Below, piece by piece: positions 1-9,079 of a DNA stretch of 64,000 nucleotides. The position numbers and the translations under genes were made by a program. The DNA lies in the NCBI RefSeq assembly GCF_016428645.1, contig NZ_JAELXW010000001.1:1-64000 (forward strand), read 5' to 3'. The notes under the pieces were generated by a model. The model was not told the origin of the DNA, ran no database searches, and worked only from the letters and a program-made list of their open reading frames with translations. Position 1 is the first letter of the stretch. Each line of letters starts with the position of its first letter. The stretch comes from Glycomyces salinus (GTDB lineage Bacteria; Actinomycetota; Actinomycetes; Mycobacteriales; Micromonosporaceae).

Positions 1-215
1 CGGCGGCGCTTGGCGGCGGCGTCCTCGTCGGGCTGCTCGGCGGCGCGCTTGCGGGCACGGCGCGCGGCCTCGCGGTCGCGCGCGCCGTGCTCGCGGGCGC
101 GGTTGTCCTCGTTCCCGGAGGCCGCCTCGCGGACGGTGCGTCCGCGAGGCGTGTACCTCCGGGCACGGCTGATGGAGGAGGGGTCGCGCCGGCGACGGGG
201 ATCGGATTCGGTCAT
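1..215 (-). CDS. ftsI: FtsI/PBP2-type septal transpeptidase, N-terminal part (runs off the window)
   Basis: The frame opens with ATG at 215, six bases after the ftsL-like stop, and continues past the window edge. The 71 visible codons encode a highly charged cytoplasmic tail rich in Arg, Lys and Glu, starting MTESDPRRRR. No membrane anchor or transpeptidase domain is reached, so the assignment rests on position: in actinobacterial division clusters the gene after mraZ-rsmH-ftsL is ftsI, the division-specific penicillin-binding protein, and long basic N-termini are common there. Cotranscription with ftsL is likely from the spacing. A different small division gene cannot be excluded from this fragment. 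Confidence 0.7.
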   Translation of the reverse strand, partial: MTESDPRRRRDPSSISRARRYTPRGRTVREAASGNEDNRAREHGARDREAARRARKRAAEQPDEDAAAKRR

Positions 216-221
216 CGGCGC

Positions 222-806
222 TTACTCTCCGCTCTCCCCGCTCCAGGGGACCTCGGCGGTCTCGCCCTCGGGCAGGAACAGGTAGGTGACCTTCCCCGGC
301 TTCTCCATGTCGTACTGGTCGGCCATGGCCTCCAGGTTGTTCGGCGAGGTCAGCCTGGAGAGCTCGTCGGTGAGCTCCTGCTCGGTCTGGGCGAGGTCGG
401 CCGACTCCCCCCGCAGGTCCTGGAGGTGGTATGCGTCCTCATTGATGACGGTGTTGAGCAGCAGCAGCCCCACGATCCCGGCGACGACCAGTGCGAGCAC
501 TCCACCGATGAAGGCCGGGCGCGGCACCTCGACCGGCTCGGGGGCCGGGGCGGCCTTCGGGCGCTCGGCGCGGCGCGGCGCGGGAGCGGCCGGAATCGGC
601 TCGGTCCTGCGCTCGCCGGGAGCGACCGGAGCCTCGACCGGAGCGGCCTCGGGCTGCACCGCCAGAGAGCCGTCCACCACAGGAGCCTCGTTCGCCTCGC
701 CGACCAAGGCGCGGCGCCGCGAGGACGCGGCGCGGGCCCGGCGTCGGGCGGCCTTGATGATCTCGTCGGCGTCTGCCTGGGGCCGACGGTAGGGCGCGTT
801 GCTCAT
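222..806 (-). CDS. ftsL: FtsL-like septum formation protein
   Basis: The protein has 194 residues. A long Pro/Ala/Arg-rich cytoplasmic region (1-95) is followed by one transmembrane helix at about 99-119 and a short extracytoplasmic domain with coiled-coil heptads (about 128-160) and a conserved-looking end around KVTYLFLP. This is the FtsL/DivIC topology: a bitopic protein that works with FtsQ and FtsB/DivIC to activate the septal synthase FtsW-FtsI. Its ATG overlaps the rsmH stop by 4 bases and ftsI starts 6 bases after its stop, so the three genes are translationally linked. FtsL sequences diverge strongly, so position and topology carry the call. Confidence 0.85.
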   Translation of the reverse strand: MSNAPYRRPQADADEIIKAARRRARAASSRRRALVGEANEAPVVDGSLAVQPEAAPVEAPVAPGERRTEPIPAAPAPRRAERPKAAPAPEPVEVPRPAFIGGVLALVVAGIVGLLLLNTVINEDAYHLQDLRGESADLAQTEQELTDELSRLTSPNNLEAMADQYDMEKPGKVTYLFLPEGETAEVPWSGESGE

Positions 807-1780
807 GAGTCGCCTCCTTCTCCGGTGGACGTTGCGATCCGCTCGGCGGCGCGCAGCCGGGCCGGCGCGCTTCGCGGATTTCGGTCGAGTTCGGTCTGGG
901 TAGGTTGTTGGGCTTTCCTCGTCAGGAGTCGAAAGGTGGGCTCGGTTCCGGGGAGATCGACCGGCAGGCCGGCCGGAGAGCTGGAGCTGGCCCGTCGGGC
1001 CAGCTCCTGCTTGGTGATGCGGTCCTCCAGGGAGTGATAGGACAGCACCGCGACCCTGCCGCCGGGGGCGAGGGCGTCGAGCGCGGCCGGGAACGCGGCC
1101 GCCCAGGTGTCGAGTTCGCCGTTGACCTCGATGCGCAGGGCCTGGAAGGTGCGCTTGGCCGGGTTGCCGCCGCGGCGGCGCGTCGCGGCCGGGATCGCGT
1201 CCCGGACCAGGTCGGCCAGCTCCCTGCTGGAGGTGATCGGGGCCTTGTCGCGGGCGGCGGCGATGGCCCGTGCCACGCGGGGCGCGAACTTCTCCTCGCC
1301 GTAGACGCGCAGGATCCGGGTCAGGTCCGCCACGGCGTAGGTGTTGACGACGATCTCGGCGGTGAGGGCGTCGTCGGGGTTCATGCGCATGTCCAGCGGG
1401 GCGTCCTGGGCGTAGGCGAAGCCGCGCTCGGGCTGGTCGAGCTGCATCGAGGAGACGCCGAGGTCGAACAGGATCGCGTCGGCGGCCTCGTAGCCGTGCT
1501 CGGCCAGGACGCGCGGGACCGCGTCGTAGACGGCGCGGGCCGGCACGAACCGGTCGCCGAAGGGCGCCAGGCGCTTCGAGGCCAGTTCGAGCGCGCCGGG
1601 GTCGCGGTCGACGCCGATGACGGTGAGCTCGGGGTGGGCGGTGAGGAGGGCCTCGGTGTGGCCTCCGGCCCCGAGGGTGGCGTCGACGGCCACCGCGCCC
1701 GGCCTCGATGCGGCCGGCGCGAGGTATTCGAGCACCTCGTCGAGCATGACGGGCACGTGCGGTGCGTCCACGACGCTCAC
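803..1780 (-). CDS. rsmH: 16S rRNA (cytosine(1402)-N(4))-methyltransferase RsmH
   Basis: RsmH (MraW) methylates N4 of C1402 in the decoding centre of 16S rRNA using S-adenosylmethionine. The 325-residue product begins with the family signature HVPVMLDEVLEYL and shows the SAM-binding DATLGAGGHTEA motif near residue 33, the ILFDLGVSSMQLD motif near 105 and a C-terminal VLSYHSLEDR motif. The GTG at 1780 lies 6 bases after GAGGAG; a second GTG at 1771 lies 7 bases after GGAGG and is an equally reasonable start. The gene follows mraZ by 10 bases and overlaps ftsL by 4, as in the standard dcw cluster. Confidence 0.97.
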   Translation of the reverse strand: MSVVDAPHVPVMLDEVLEYLAPAASRPGAVAVDATLGAGGHTEALLTAHPELTVIGVDRDPGALELASKRLAPFGDRFVPARAVYDAVPRVLAEHGYEAADAILFDLGVSSMQLDQPERGFAYAQDAPLDMRMNPDDALTAEIVVNTYAVADLTRILRVYGEEKFAPRVARAIAAARDKAPITSSRELADLVRDAIPAATRRRGGNPAKRTFQALRIEVNGELDTWAAAFPAALDALAPGGRVAVLSYHSLEDRITKQELARRASSSSPAGLPVDLPGTEPTFRLLTRKAQQPTQTELDRNPRSAPARLRAAERIATSTGEGGDS

Positions 1781-1790
1781 CTCCTTCTCC

Positions 1791-2222
1791 TCACAGTCCT
1801 TCGGGCAGGTCGCCCTCTTCGATGTCGGCGAAGGCCTCCTCGGAGGCCTCCAGGTATTCGTCCCAGGTGCGGCTGTTCCAGATCTCGACGCGGTTGGAGG
1901 CGCCGATGACGGCCAGTTCGCGTTCGAGCCCGGCGTACTCGCGCAGGCGGGGCGGAATGGTCACCCGGCCCTGGCGGTCCGGCGTCTCGTCGTGCGCCGA
2001 GGCGAAGAACACGCGGTTGTAGGCGCGGGCGGCCTTGCTGGACATGGGCGCTCGCTGGAGCGCGTCGGCCAGGCGGGTGAACTCGTCCATGGGGAAGACG
2101 TAGAGGCACCGCTCCTGGCCCTTCGTGATCACCACTCCCTCCGCGAGCGCTTCTCGGAACTTCGCGGGGAGGATGACGCGGCCCTTGTCGTCCAGATGCG
2201 GGGTATGGGTGCCGAGGAACAT
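1791..2222 (-). CDS. mraZ: MraZ transcriptional regulator of the dcw cluster
   Basis: The 143-residue protein starts [15 protein letters not shown] and carries the two SpoVT/AbrB-like swapped-hairpin repeats of MraZ, each with a DxKGR/DxQGR signature ([13 protein letters not shown] near residue 13 and [14 protein letters not shown] near 90). MraZ forms a ring-shaped oligomer that binds repeats upstream of its own promoter and represses the division and wall cluster. The ATG at 2222 was chosen over upstream in-frame starts because it follows a GGGGG run and matches the family N-terminus and length. The candidate operator lies about 70 bases upstream, so autoregulation is likely. Confidence 0.96.
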   Translation of the reverse strand: MFLGTHTPHLDDKGRVILPAKFREALAEGVVITKGQERCLYVFPMDEFTRLADALQRAPMSSKAARAYNRVFFASAHDETPDRQGRVTIPPRLREYAGLERELAVIGASNRVEIWNSRTWDEYLEASEEAFADIEEGDLPEGL

Positions 2223-2608
2223 CGGCGTCACCCCCCCGTGACTGTGCGGCTGCGCGGCCCCTCCGACCGCGCGGCGGGACCTCCGCCCCACCAATGCGCC
2301 CCACATTACTCCACTTCCACCCACCCCTGGGGGTTGTTTCGCGGCCAAATCCATGAGTCGTCTGGTGAAGGCGCTGCTCATCGCGGTGGAGCGTGGTGGA
2401 GTGACGGGTGGGACACCCACAGACGTAGTCGCGAGTACCGCTCATGTTCATTCGTTCGGGTGGGGCCGGGGTCGAAGGCCGTCGATCCCTTCCCGAGCCC
2501 CAGCGCATCCCGAGTCACCGAGTCCGGCCACGCGGAAAGCCCGGGGCGGACCATGTGACAAACTCTTTGGCAGAGTCGTCGAGTCGATCACGTGGAAAGC
2601 GAGCCCGC
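2223..2608. other. Divergent intergenic region between mraZ and murT
   Basis: These 386 bases separate the divergent mraZ and murT starts. The mraZ side holds the MraZ repeat array (described separately). Close to murT there is a GGAAAGCGAG ribosome-binding site 5 to 10 bases before its ATG. No convincing -35/-10 pair for either gene was identified by eye, and the open frames crossing the region lack family similarity. Confidence 0.6.
2290..2323 (-). promoter_or_regulatory. MraZ-box operator array (four 10-bp repeats)
   Basis: Read on the minus strand, four TGGN repeats occur with an exact 10-base period: TGGG beginning at 2323, TGGA at 2313, TGGG at 2303 and TGGT at 2293. The known MraZ box is a set of three to four TGGG(A/G/T) repeats separated by about 5-6 bases in the mraZ promoter. 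The array lies 68-101 bases upstream of the mraZ ATG, which fits autorepression. Two of the four repeats deviate from TGGG at the last base. Confidence 0.75.
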
Positions 2609-3853
2609 ATGAGCGCGAATCTCCCTGCACGCGCCAAATTCGCCACTGCATTGCTACGGACCGCGGCGGCGATGTCGAGAGCGACCGGCCGCGGCGACGG
2701 CTCGGTCATCGGCGGGCGCGTCGGGTTGATCGTCGAACCCCGGCTGCTGGAGCTGCTGGCCGACGGGCGGCACGTGGTGCTCATCTCGGGCACCAACGGC
2801 AAGACGACCACCACCCGCTTCACCACCGCGGCCCTGGAGGCGATCGGGCAGGTCGCCACGAACTCCTTCGGCGCCAACATGCCGACCGGGCACACCACCG
2901 CCCTGGCCAAGGCCCGCAAGGCCCAGTACGCCGCCCTCGAATGCGACGAGCACTACCTCGGGCAGCTGCTGGACGCAGCCTCCCCGAAGGTGGTGGCGCT
3001 GCTGAACCTGTCGCGCGACCAGCTCGACCGCGCCATGGAGGTGACCGCGCTGGCGGCCAAGTGGCGCCAGACCCTCCAGGTGTCGGCCGCGCAGACCACG
3101 GTGGTGGCCAACGCCGACGACCCGTTGATCGTCTGGGCCGCCTCGGTGTGCGAGAAGGTCGTGTGGGTCGCGGCCGGGCAGAACTGGACGGCCGACTCGG
3201 CGATCTGCCCCAACTGCGGCAACCACCTCGACCGCTTCGGCGAGTTCTGGCGCTGCACCAACTGCGGGCTCAACCGCCCCAGCCCCCAGTGGTCGGTCGC
3301 CCCGGCCGGGGAGGCCGTCGTCGGTCCCGACGGACGCCGCTACGAACTCCGGCTGCAACTGCCCGGACGGATCAACCGCGCCAACGCCGCCACGGCGCTG
3401 GCCATCGCCAGCCTGTTCGGGGTCGAACCGGGCCAGGCCGCGCCCCGGCTGTCCGAGGTCGCCTCGGTGGCCGGGCGCTACGCGCGGGTCGAGCGCGACG
3501 GCCGCCAGCTGCGCCTGCTGCTGGCGAAGAACCCCGCCGGCTGGCTGGAGTCGTTCGACATGATCGAGAAGGCCCAGCCGGTGGTGCTCTCGCTCAACGC
3601 CCGGGAGGTCGACGGCTTCGACACCTCCTGGATCTACGACGTGGACTTCACCTCGCTGGTCGGGCGCAAGGTCGTCCTCACCGGGGACCGCCGCACCGAC
3701 CTGGCGGTGCGCCTGGAGGTCGACGGGGTCGACTTCACCGTCGCCGAGGACATACGGGCCGCCATCGGCCAAGTCGCCCCGGGGCCGGTCGAGGTCGTGG
3801 CGAACTACACGGCGTTCCAAGACATCCGAGCGGAATTCAACCGCGTCAACTGA
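2609..3853 (+). CDS. murT: Lipid II isoglutaminyl synthase, MurT subunit
   Basis: MurT is the Mur-ligase-like subunit that uses ATP to activate the D-Glu alpha-carboxylate of lipid II, which GatD then amidates. With the ATG at 2609 the protein has 414 residues. It carries a Mur ligase P-loop GTNGKTTTTR near residue 61, a four-cysteine zinc ribbon (CPNC and CTNC pairs near 200-225) that is characteristic of MurT, and a C-terminal DUF1727 region. An in-frame start 55 codons upstream exists, but 2609 has a good Shine-Dalgarno and begins where family similarity begins. gatD follows 22 bases downstream, forming the usual two-gene unit. Confidence 0.95.
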   Translation: MSANLPARAKFATALLRTAAAMSRATGRGDGSVIGGRVGLIVEPRLLELLADGRHVVLISGTNGKTTTTRFTTAALEAIGQVATNSFGANMPTGHTTALAKARKAQYAALECDEHYLGQLLDAASPKVVALLNLSRDQLDRAMEVTALAAKWRQTLQVSAAQTTVVANADDPLIVWAASVCEKVVWVAAGQNWTADSAICPNCGNHLDRFGEFWRCTNCGLNRPSPQWSVAPAGEAVVGPDGRRYELRLQLPGRINRANAATALAIASLFGVEPGQAAPRLSEVASVAGRYARVERDGRQLRLLLAKNPAGWLESFDMIEKAQPVVLSLNAREVDGFDTSWIYDVDFTSLVGRKVVLTGDRRTDLAVRLEVDGVDFTVAEDIRAAIGQVAPGPVEVVANYTAFQDIRAEFNRVN

Positions 3854-3875
3854 CGGCTGAGAAGGCGGATTGACT

Positions 3876-4595
3876 GTGTCAACAAGCACCCTGCGCATCG
3901 TCTGGCTCTACCCCGACCTGCTGTCGACCTACGGGGACCGGGGGAACCTGCTCGTTCTGGCCCACCGCGCCCGCGCCCGCGGCATCGACGTCGAGCCGAT
4001 GCAGGTCCGCAGCGACCAGCACGTCCCGCACGGCGCCGACATGTACCTCATCGGCGGCGGCGAGGACGGCCCGCAGGCGGTGGCGGCCGAGAGGCTCATC
4101 GACGACGGCGCGCTGGCCAAGGCCGCCGAGGACGGTCGGCCCGTGTTCGCCGTGTGCGCCGGATACCAGCTGCTCGGCGAGTCGTTCTACGCCAACGGCC
4201 GCTGCTACGCGGGCCTGGGCATCCTCGACCTGCGCAGCGACCGCGGCGAGTCCCGGGCCGTCGGCGAGATCGCCGGCGAGGGCATTCCGGCGCTGGGCAT
4301 CGGCCCGATCACCGGCTTCGAGAACCACGGCGGCCGCACCCACCTGGGCGAGGCGGTCCAGCCGCTCGCGCACGTCTCGGCCGGCATCGGCAACGAGGGC
4401 GTCACCGAGGGCGCCTGGGCCGGGCACGTCATCGGCACCTACATGCACGGACCGGCGCTGGCGCGCAACCCGCGGCTGGCCGACCTGCTGCTGTCCTGGG
4501 CCGTCGGCGCAGCCCCGGGCGCGCTGCCGCCGATCGACGAAACCTGGCCCGAGCGGCTGCGCGCCGAGCGCTTCGCGGCGCTGGCTCCCGAATAG
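3876..4595 (+). CDS. gatD: Lipid II isoglutaminyl synthase, glutaminase subunit GatD
   Basis: GatD is a class I (triad) glutamine amidotransferase that supplies ammonia to MurT. The 239-residue product has the nucleophile in FAVCAGYQLLG at Cys94, the same residue number as the catalytic Cys of Staphylococcus aureus GatD, and a catalytic-type His in GTYMHGP at about 191. An in-frame TTG at 3870 is possible, but the GTG at 3876 lies 7 bases after AAGGCGG and is preferred. The gene is cotranscribed with murT. A cobyric-acid-synthase-like glutaminase is the nearest alternative family and is excluded by the MurT partner. Confidence 0.94.
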   Translation: MSTSTLRIVWLYPDLLSTYGDRGNLLVLAHRARARGIDVEPMQVRSDQHVPHGADMYLIGGGEDGPQAVAAERLIDDGALAKAAEDGRPVFAVCAGYQLLGESFYANGRCYAGLGILDLRSDRGESRAVGEIAGEGIPALGIGPITGFENHGGRTHLGEAVQPLAHVSAGIGNEGVTEGAWAGHVIGTYMHGPALARNPRLADLLLSWAVGAAPGALPPIDETWPERLRAERFAALAPE

Positions 4596-4692
4596 CGGGG
4601 CGGGATAGATCACCTGGCCGGATGTGGCCGGAACGGGATAGTTTAGGCGGGCAACGAACACTCCCCACCTTTCCCCGCTCTGGAGGACCCAC

Positions 4693-6606
4693 ATGGACTG
4701 GCCCCGCGGAGTCGACGGCCTGTGTTACGGCGGCGACTACAACCCCGAGCAGTGGCCCGAGGAGGTCTGGGACGACGACGTCGCGCTGATGCGCGAGGCC
4801 GGGGTCAACCTGGTGACCGTCGGCGTGTTCTCCTGGGCGTGCCTGGAGCCGAAGGAGGGCGAGTTCGACTTCGGCTGGCTCGACCGGGTCATGGACAAGC
4901 TCGGCGAGGGCGGCGTCAAGGTCGACCTGGCCACCCCGACCGCCTCCCCGCCGCCGTGGTTCACCCTGGCCCACCCGGACGCGCTCAACACGCGCCCGGA
5001 CGGGACCGTCCAGGTCCACGGGTCGAGGGACACCTACGACGTGCACGCCCCCGCCTACCAGCGGGCCTCGCTCCGGATCGCCTCCGAGCTGGCCGAGCGG
5101 TACGCCGAGCACCCGGCGCTGGCGATGTGGCACGTCCACAACGAGTACGGCTCCACCAGCCACTCCGCCCACGCCGAGCGGGCCTTCCGCGGTTGGCTGC
5201 AGGCCAAGTACGGCAGCCTCGACAACCTCAACCGGGCCTGGTGGGGCGCCTTCTGGAGCCAGCGCTACAGCGACTGGGACCAGATCCTGGCCCCGCGCGC
5301 CACCCAGTACCTGTCCAACCCCGCCCACGCGCTGGACTTCAAGCGCTTCACCTCCGACGCCCTGCTGGGCCACTACATCGCCCAGCGCGACCTGCTGCGC
5401 CAGGCCAACCCCGAGATCCCGATCACCACCAACTTCGTGTTCGGGCAGTGGGCCCCGGTCGACCCCTGGAAGTGGGCCGCGGAGGTCGACCTGATCGCCT
5501 TCGACTCCTACCCCAGCTCCCCCGACGAGACCGCCGAGCGGCAGAGCGCCATGCACGCCGACCTGTCCCGGTCGTGGGCCGGCGGGCGCCCGTGGCTGCT
5601 GATGGAGCAGGCCGCCGCCTCGATCCACAGCCCCGACGGCGCGATCGCCAAGTCCCCGGGCCGCATGGCCCGCCACTCGATGATCCACATCGGGCGCGGT
5701 TCCAAGGGCGCGATGTTCTTCCAGTGGCGCTCGGGGCGCGGCGGTTCCGAGCAGTGGCACTCGGCGCTGGTCCCCCACGCCGGCAAGAACACCCGCATGT
5801 TCCGCGAGGTCGTCGACTTCGGGAAGGCGCTGCCGGGCCTGGCCCAGGGTGCCGAGGAGCCGATCGAGACCGACGTGGCGATCCTGTGGAGCCCCGACTC
5901 GTGGTGGGCCACCGGCGACCACGCTTCCCTGCCGGCGCGGGTCGACTACCTGGAGAACGTCGCCCAGATCCACCGGGTGCTGCGCGACCGGGGCGTGGTG
6001 GCCGACTTCGTCCGCCCCGAGGGCGACCTGTCGAACTACCGGACCGTCATCGCCCCCAGCACCTACGTGCTCAGCCGCGCCGCCGCCGAGAACCTGCGCT
6101 GGTTCACCGCCGGCGGCGGCCGCCTGGTCGCCTCCTACCTCACCGGCGCGGTCGACGAGCACTGCCAGATCTGGCTCGACGGCTACCTCGGGGGCCTGAC
6201 CGACATGTTCGGCATCCGCGTCACCGAGCACCTCCCCCAGCCTGCCGGGGAGACCAGGGCGCTGTGGAACTTCGGGGCCGCCGAGCGGTTCTGCGAGCTC
6301 GTGGAGCTGCGCGGCGCGCAGTGCGTCACCCAGTACGCCACCGGCCAGGTCATCGAGAACCAACCGGCGGTGACCGTCAACCCCTTCGGCGAGGGCGAGG
6401 CCTGGTACGTCTCGTGCAAGCTCGTCGACGAGGCTTGGGACCGGCTGTTCGAGTCGCTGGAGCTGACCGGGCCCGGACTGCCCGGCGTGGACGTGGTCGA
6501 CCGGGGGCCGTGGAGATACGTCGTCAACCACACCGACGCCGAGGCCCGGATCGGCGACCTGGTCGTCCCGGCGGGCGGCTGGAGTGTCGTTAAGCGGTCC
6601 AGCTGA
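4693..6606 (+). CDS. Beta-galactosidase, glycoside hydrolase family 42
   Basis: The 637-residue protein has no signal peptide, so it acts in the cytoplasm on imported galactosides or galacto-oligosaccharides. It begins with the GH42 TIM-barrel signature YGGDYNPEQWP at residue 12. The acid/base Glu is in WHVHNEYG (Glu151) and the nucleophile Glu in WLLMEQAAA (Glu305). The trimerisation domain (about 390-590) and the small C-terminal beta domain follow, giving normal family length. The ATG at 4693 sits 7 bases after TGGAGGA. No sugar transporter or regulator is adjacent, so its substrate cannot be refined. Confidence 0.95.
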   Translation: MDWPRGVDGLCYGGDYNPEQWPEEVWDDDVALMREAGVNLVTVGVFSWACLEPKEGEFDFGWLDRVMDKLGEGGVKVDLATPTASPPPWFTLAHPDALNTRPDGTVQVHGSRDTYDVHAPAYQRASLRIASELAERYAEHPALAMWHVHNEYGSTSHSAHAERAFRGWLQAKYGSLDNLNRAWWGAFWSQRYSDWDQILAPRATQYLSNPAHALDFKRFTSDALLGHYIAQRDLLRQANPEIPITTNFVFGQWAPVDPWKWAAEVDLIAFDSYPSSPDETAERQSAMHADLSRSWAGGRPWLLMEQAAASIHSPDGAIAKSPGRMARHSMIHIGRGSKGAMFFQWRSGRGGSEQWHSALVPHAGKNTRMFREVVDFGKALPGLAQGAEEPIETDVAILWSPDSWWATGDHASLPARVDYLENVAQIHRVLRDRGVVADFVRPEGDLSNYRTVIAPSTYVLSRAAAENLRWFTAGGGRLVASYLTGAVDEHCQIWLDGYLGGLTDMFGIRVTEHLPQPAGETRALWNFGAAERFCELVELRGAQCVTQYATGQVIENQPAVTVNPFGEGEAWYVSCKLVDEAWDRLFESLELTGPGLPGVDVVDRGPWRYVVNHTDAEARIGDLVVPAGGWSVVKRSS

Positions 6607-6742
6607 CGCCAGGCCGTGAATTGCCTGAGATCGGAGAGGCGTGGGAAACCATGTATGCGGGTGAAAACTGAGACTTCCTCTGTAATCCGTGTTGTCATGG
6701 TAGTGACGAGGGACACAGCCCCACCGCAGGATTGGGGGCATC

Positions 6743-7618
6743 ATGACACAGACACCCGGGTCACCGCCCCAGCCACCGCCTGGATCGCCGCCTCCGCCAG
6801 ACCAGCCGCCCTATTTTCCACCACCTCCCAGACCGGCCGAGCCGCCCAAGACGATCTCGATTCTGGCTCTCGCCTTCGGTGGAGTCGCACTGCTGTTCGG
6901 GATCATTCCGGTGGCCGGGATCTTCCTCGGCGGCCTTTTCGGTGTCGCCGCGATCGTGCTGGGCGTCATCGGTATCTTCAAGTCCCACAGACTGATGGCC
7001 ATCCTCGGCATCGCCTTGGCGGTGGTCGGCCTGATCGTCACGGTGATCGTCACTATCACGCTCGGCAGTGCCATAGATGAGGTCGTCGAGGACTGGCCGA
7101 CGACCTTCGAGGATTCGCCCGAGGACACCGAAGGACTCGATGACACCGATACCGAGGACGGCCCCGACGTTCAGGAGGATCTCGGCGGCCCCGACGGCAC
7201 CGACCTGAACTCTCCGCTCCCGGCTGGAAGCGAAGTCGAGACCGGAAACTGGAGGGTCTCATTCAGCGATGTCGTTCCCGATGCCACCGAGACGGTGCTC
7301 AACGAGAATCAATTCAACGAACCGCCGGCAGACGGCTACCAGTACTTCATGTACCGCGTCGAGGCCACGTACTTGGGAGCCGACTCCGCCTACGCCTGGG
7401 ACGAGCTGGAGCTCGGAGTCGCATTCGACAACGCCGTCCACACCGAATGGTGCGGAGTGATCCCTGACGATCTTCTTGATGCCCCCGAAGTGTATGCGGA
7501 CGGAACGGCATCCGGGAACGCCTGCGTAGCAGTTCCGAGCGATAGTGCCGAGGAAGCCGTGATCAGTGTCAAGGACTACTGGAACGACGGTGAAAGATTC
7601 TTCGTGGCGATCGATTGA
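6743..7618 (+). CDS. Pro-rich membrane protein with DUF4190-like helices and DUF4352-like exterior domain
   Basis: Residues 1-36 are an extremely Pro-rich cytoplasmic segment. Hydrophobic helices follow at about 38-60, 62-78 and 85-107, resembling the DUF4190 membrane module. An acidic Asp/Glu/Thr linker runs from about 115 to 147. The C-terminal part (about 150-291) begins LPAGSEVETGNWRVSF and resembles the DUF4352 telokin-like fold seen in secreted actinobacterial proteins. It contains two Cys (in WCGVIP and NACVAVP) that could form a disulfide. The ATG follows GGGGG. Third-position G+C looks lower than in neighbouring genes. Function is unknown; a surface or stress-related role is only a guess. 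Confidence 0.8.
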   Translation: MTQTPGSPPQPPPGSPPPPDQPPYFPPPPRPAEPPKTISILALAFGGVALLFGIIPVAGIFLGGLFGVAAIVLGVIGIFKSHRLMAILGIALAVVGLIVTVIVTITLGSAIDEVVEDWPTTFEDSPEDTEGLDDTDTEDGPDVQEDLGGPDGTDLNSPLPAGSEVETGNWRVSFSDVVPDATETVLNENQFNEPPADGYQYFMYRVEATYLGADSAYAWDELELGVAFDNAVHTEWCGVIPDDLLDAPEVYADGTASGNACVAVPSDSAEEAVISVKDYWNDGERFFVAID

Positions 7619-7770
7619 ACACGCATTGGGCCAGGCCGAGCTGCTTGAACCCCCTCCGCCATAGCGCGGTCGGGTCCTCGGCGGGCCACCGGATCCAGCG
7701 AGTCCGACACCTCGCCGTGACCGCCGGTTATTCCGAGGCCGATTCGCCTCCCGGGTGGCAGAATCGACCG

Positions 7771-8460
7771 ATGCGGACGATCGGACTGATCGGCGGGATG
7801 TCCTGGCAATCCTCGGCCGAGTACTACAGGCTCATCAACGAACTGACCCATGACCGGCTCGGCGGGCAGCACAACGCCGAGAGCATCATGGTCACCGTCG
7901 ACTTCGCCGAGATCGAGGCCATGCAACGCGAGGACGACTGGAAGGCCAGCGGCGAGCGGCTCGCCGCAGCCGCGGCCGCGCTCGAACGCGCCGGAGCCGA
8001 TCTGATCGCGCTGTGCACCAACACGATGCACCTCAACGCCGCGGAGATCAAGGCCGCGATCGGCGTCCCGTTCGTCCACCTCCTCGACACCGTCGCCGAG
8101 CGCATCCGGGCCGACGGCCCCACCACGGTCGGGCTCCTGGGCACCCGCTTCACCATGGAGATGGGCTTCTACGCCGCTCACCTGGCCGAATACGGGATCA
8201 CCGTGAAGACTCCGCCCGCCGAGGCACGCGACGAGGTCCACGACGTCATCTACGACGAGCTGACGCAGGGCGTCGTCCGCGAGGAGTCACGGCAGACCTA
8301 CCGGCGCATCATGCGTGATCTGGCCGAGGACGGCTGCGAGGGGGTCATCTTCGGCTGCACCGAGATCCCACTGCTGGTCGGCGCCGCCGACAGCCGGGTC
8401 CCGGTCTTCGACACCACCCGCATCCACGCCGAACGACTGGTGGAACTCGCGCTCGGTTAG
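7771..8460 (+). CDS. Aspartate/glutamate racemase family protein
   Basis: The 229-residue product matches the two-cysteine, cofactor-independent aspartate/glutamate racemase superfamily. It starts MRTIGLIGGMSW, the first catalytic Cys lies in LIALCTNTMH (about residue 86), and the second lies in VIFGCTEIPLL (about 195). This pattern is typical of YgeA/RacX-like amino-acid racemases rather than of the MurI glutamate racemase. The ATG at 7771 fits the family N-terminus and follows GGGTGG. Substrate may be Asp, Glu or a broader set. It stands alone and is not tightly linked to the preceding gene, from which 152 bases separate it. Confidence 0.92.
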   Translation: MRTIGLIGGMSWQSSAEYYRLINELTHDRLGGQHNAESIMVTVDFAEIEAMQREDDWKASGERLAAAAAALERAGADLIALCTNTMHLNAAEIKAAIGVPFVHLLDTVAERIRADGPTTVGLLGTRFTMEMGFYAAHLAEYGITVKTPPAEARDEVHDVIYDELTQGVVREESRQTYRRIMRDLAEDGCEGVIFGCTEIPLLVGAADSRVPVFDTTRIHAERLVELALG

Positions 8461-9079
8461 GTCAAAGCCGTTGGCGCCGAAGCGGTGAGGACGATCCCGG
8501 TCGCCGTGTCCGACTCAGGGTGAACGGGCCTGATGTCGTATCGCACAGGCACGATCGAACGGGGGGATACTGCGGAGCGACACTCCCGGCCGCGGGGTAC
8601 AGGACCAGTCCCGTTGCGGCCGTGGGAATCCGGCATCGAACGTGAACGTATTGGCCCTGATCGGGCGATGCGGATCCGGCCCGGAGCAGAGACAATTGAG
8701 GTACGCACAAGGGCACGGAATTCGGACCAGGGGTCGAGTGGGTGCAAGCAGACTGAGACAAGCCTCTAGCCGACTGGCCAACCGGACCGGTTCCGAGCAC
8801 AGCCGCCCCGACCGGGCGGGTGGGCTTCCCCTCTCGTGCTATCGGGTCCCGCAGCGTTCTACGCCGATACCGGCGGGATTGGGTGGGAGACGGCCCGGTC
8901 GGGATCACCCCGACCCGGCTGCGAGTGCTCCGAACGAGGCACACCGGACGCGCGGCGCAACGCCGACCATAGCCGGAACCGCGCGACCAACCAGCGAACA
9001 CACACCGCGTCGTCCCGATGCGGGGCCTCGGCCGGCACCACGGCAACCCGCCATCGAACGGACCTCGGCTGAACGGTGC
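8461..9079. other. 619-bp gene-free stretch between convergent genes
   Basis: No protein family similarity was recognised on either strand. The open frames here (for example 8533-8769 plus and 8462-9046 minus) lack the strong third-position G+C bias of the real genes nearby and have no similarity. A stem-loop with arms GGCCG/CGGCC and an inner CGGG/CCCG stem spans 8588-8621. A 13-base palindrome AACCGGACCGGTT lies at 8780-8792. The stretch may be a decayed gene or non-coding RNA, or simply spacer. It is unusually long for a convergent junction in this window. Confidence 0.5.

Noticed and set aside
8462-9046. 194-codon minus-strand frame in the gene-free region (and a 78-codon plus-strand frame at 8533-8769)
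   Set aside because: No third-position G+C bias comparable with real genes, no similarity and no convincing ribosome-binding site.
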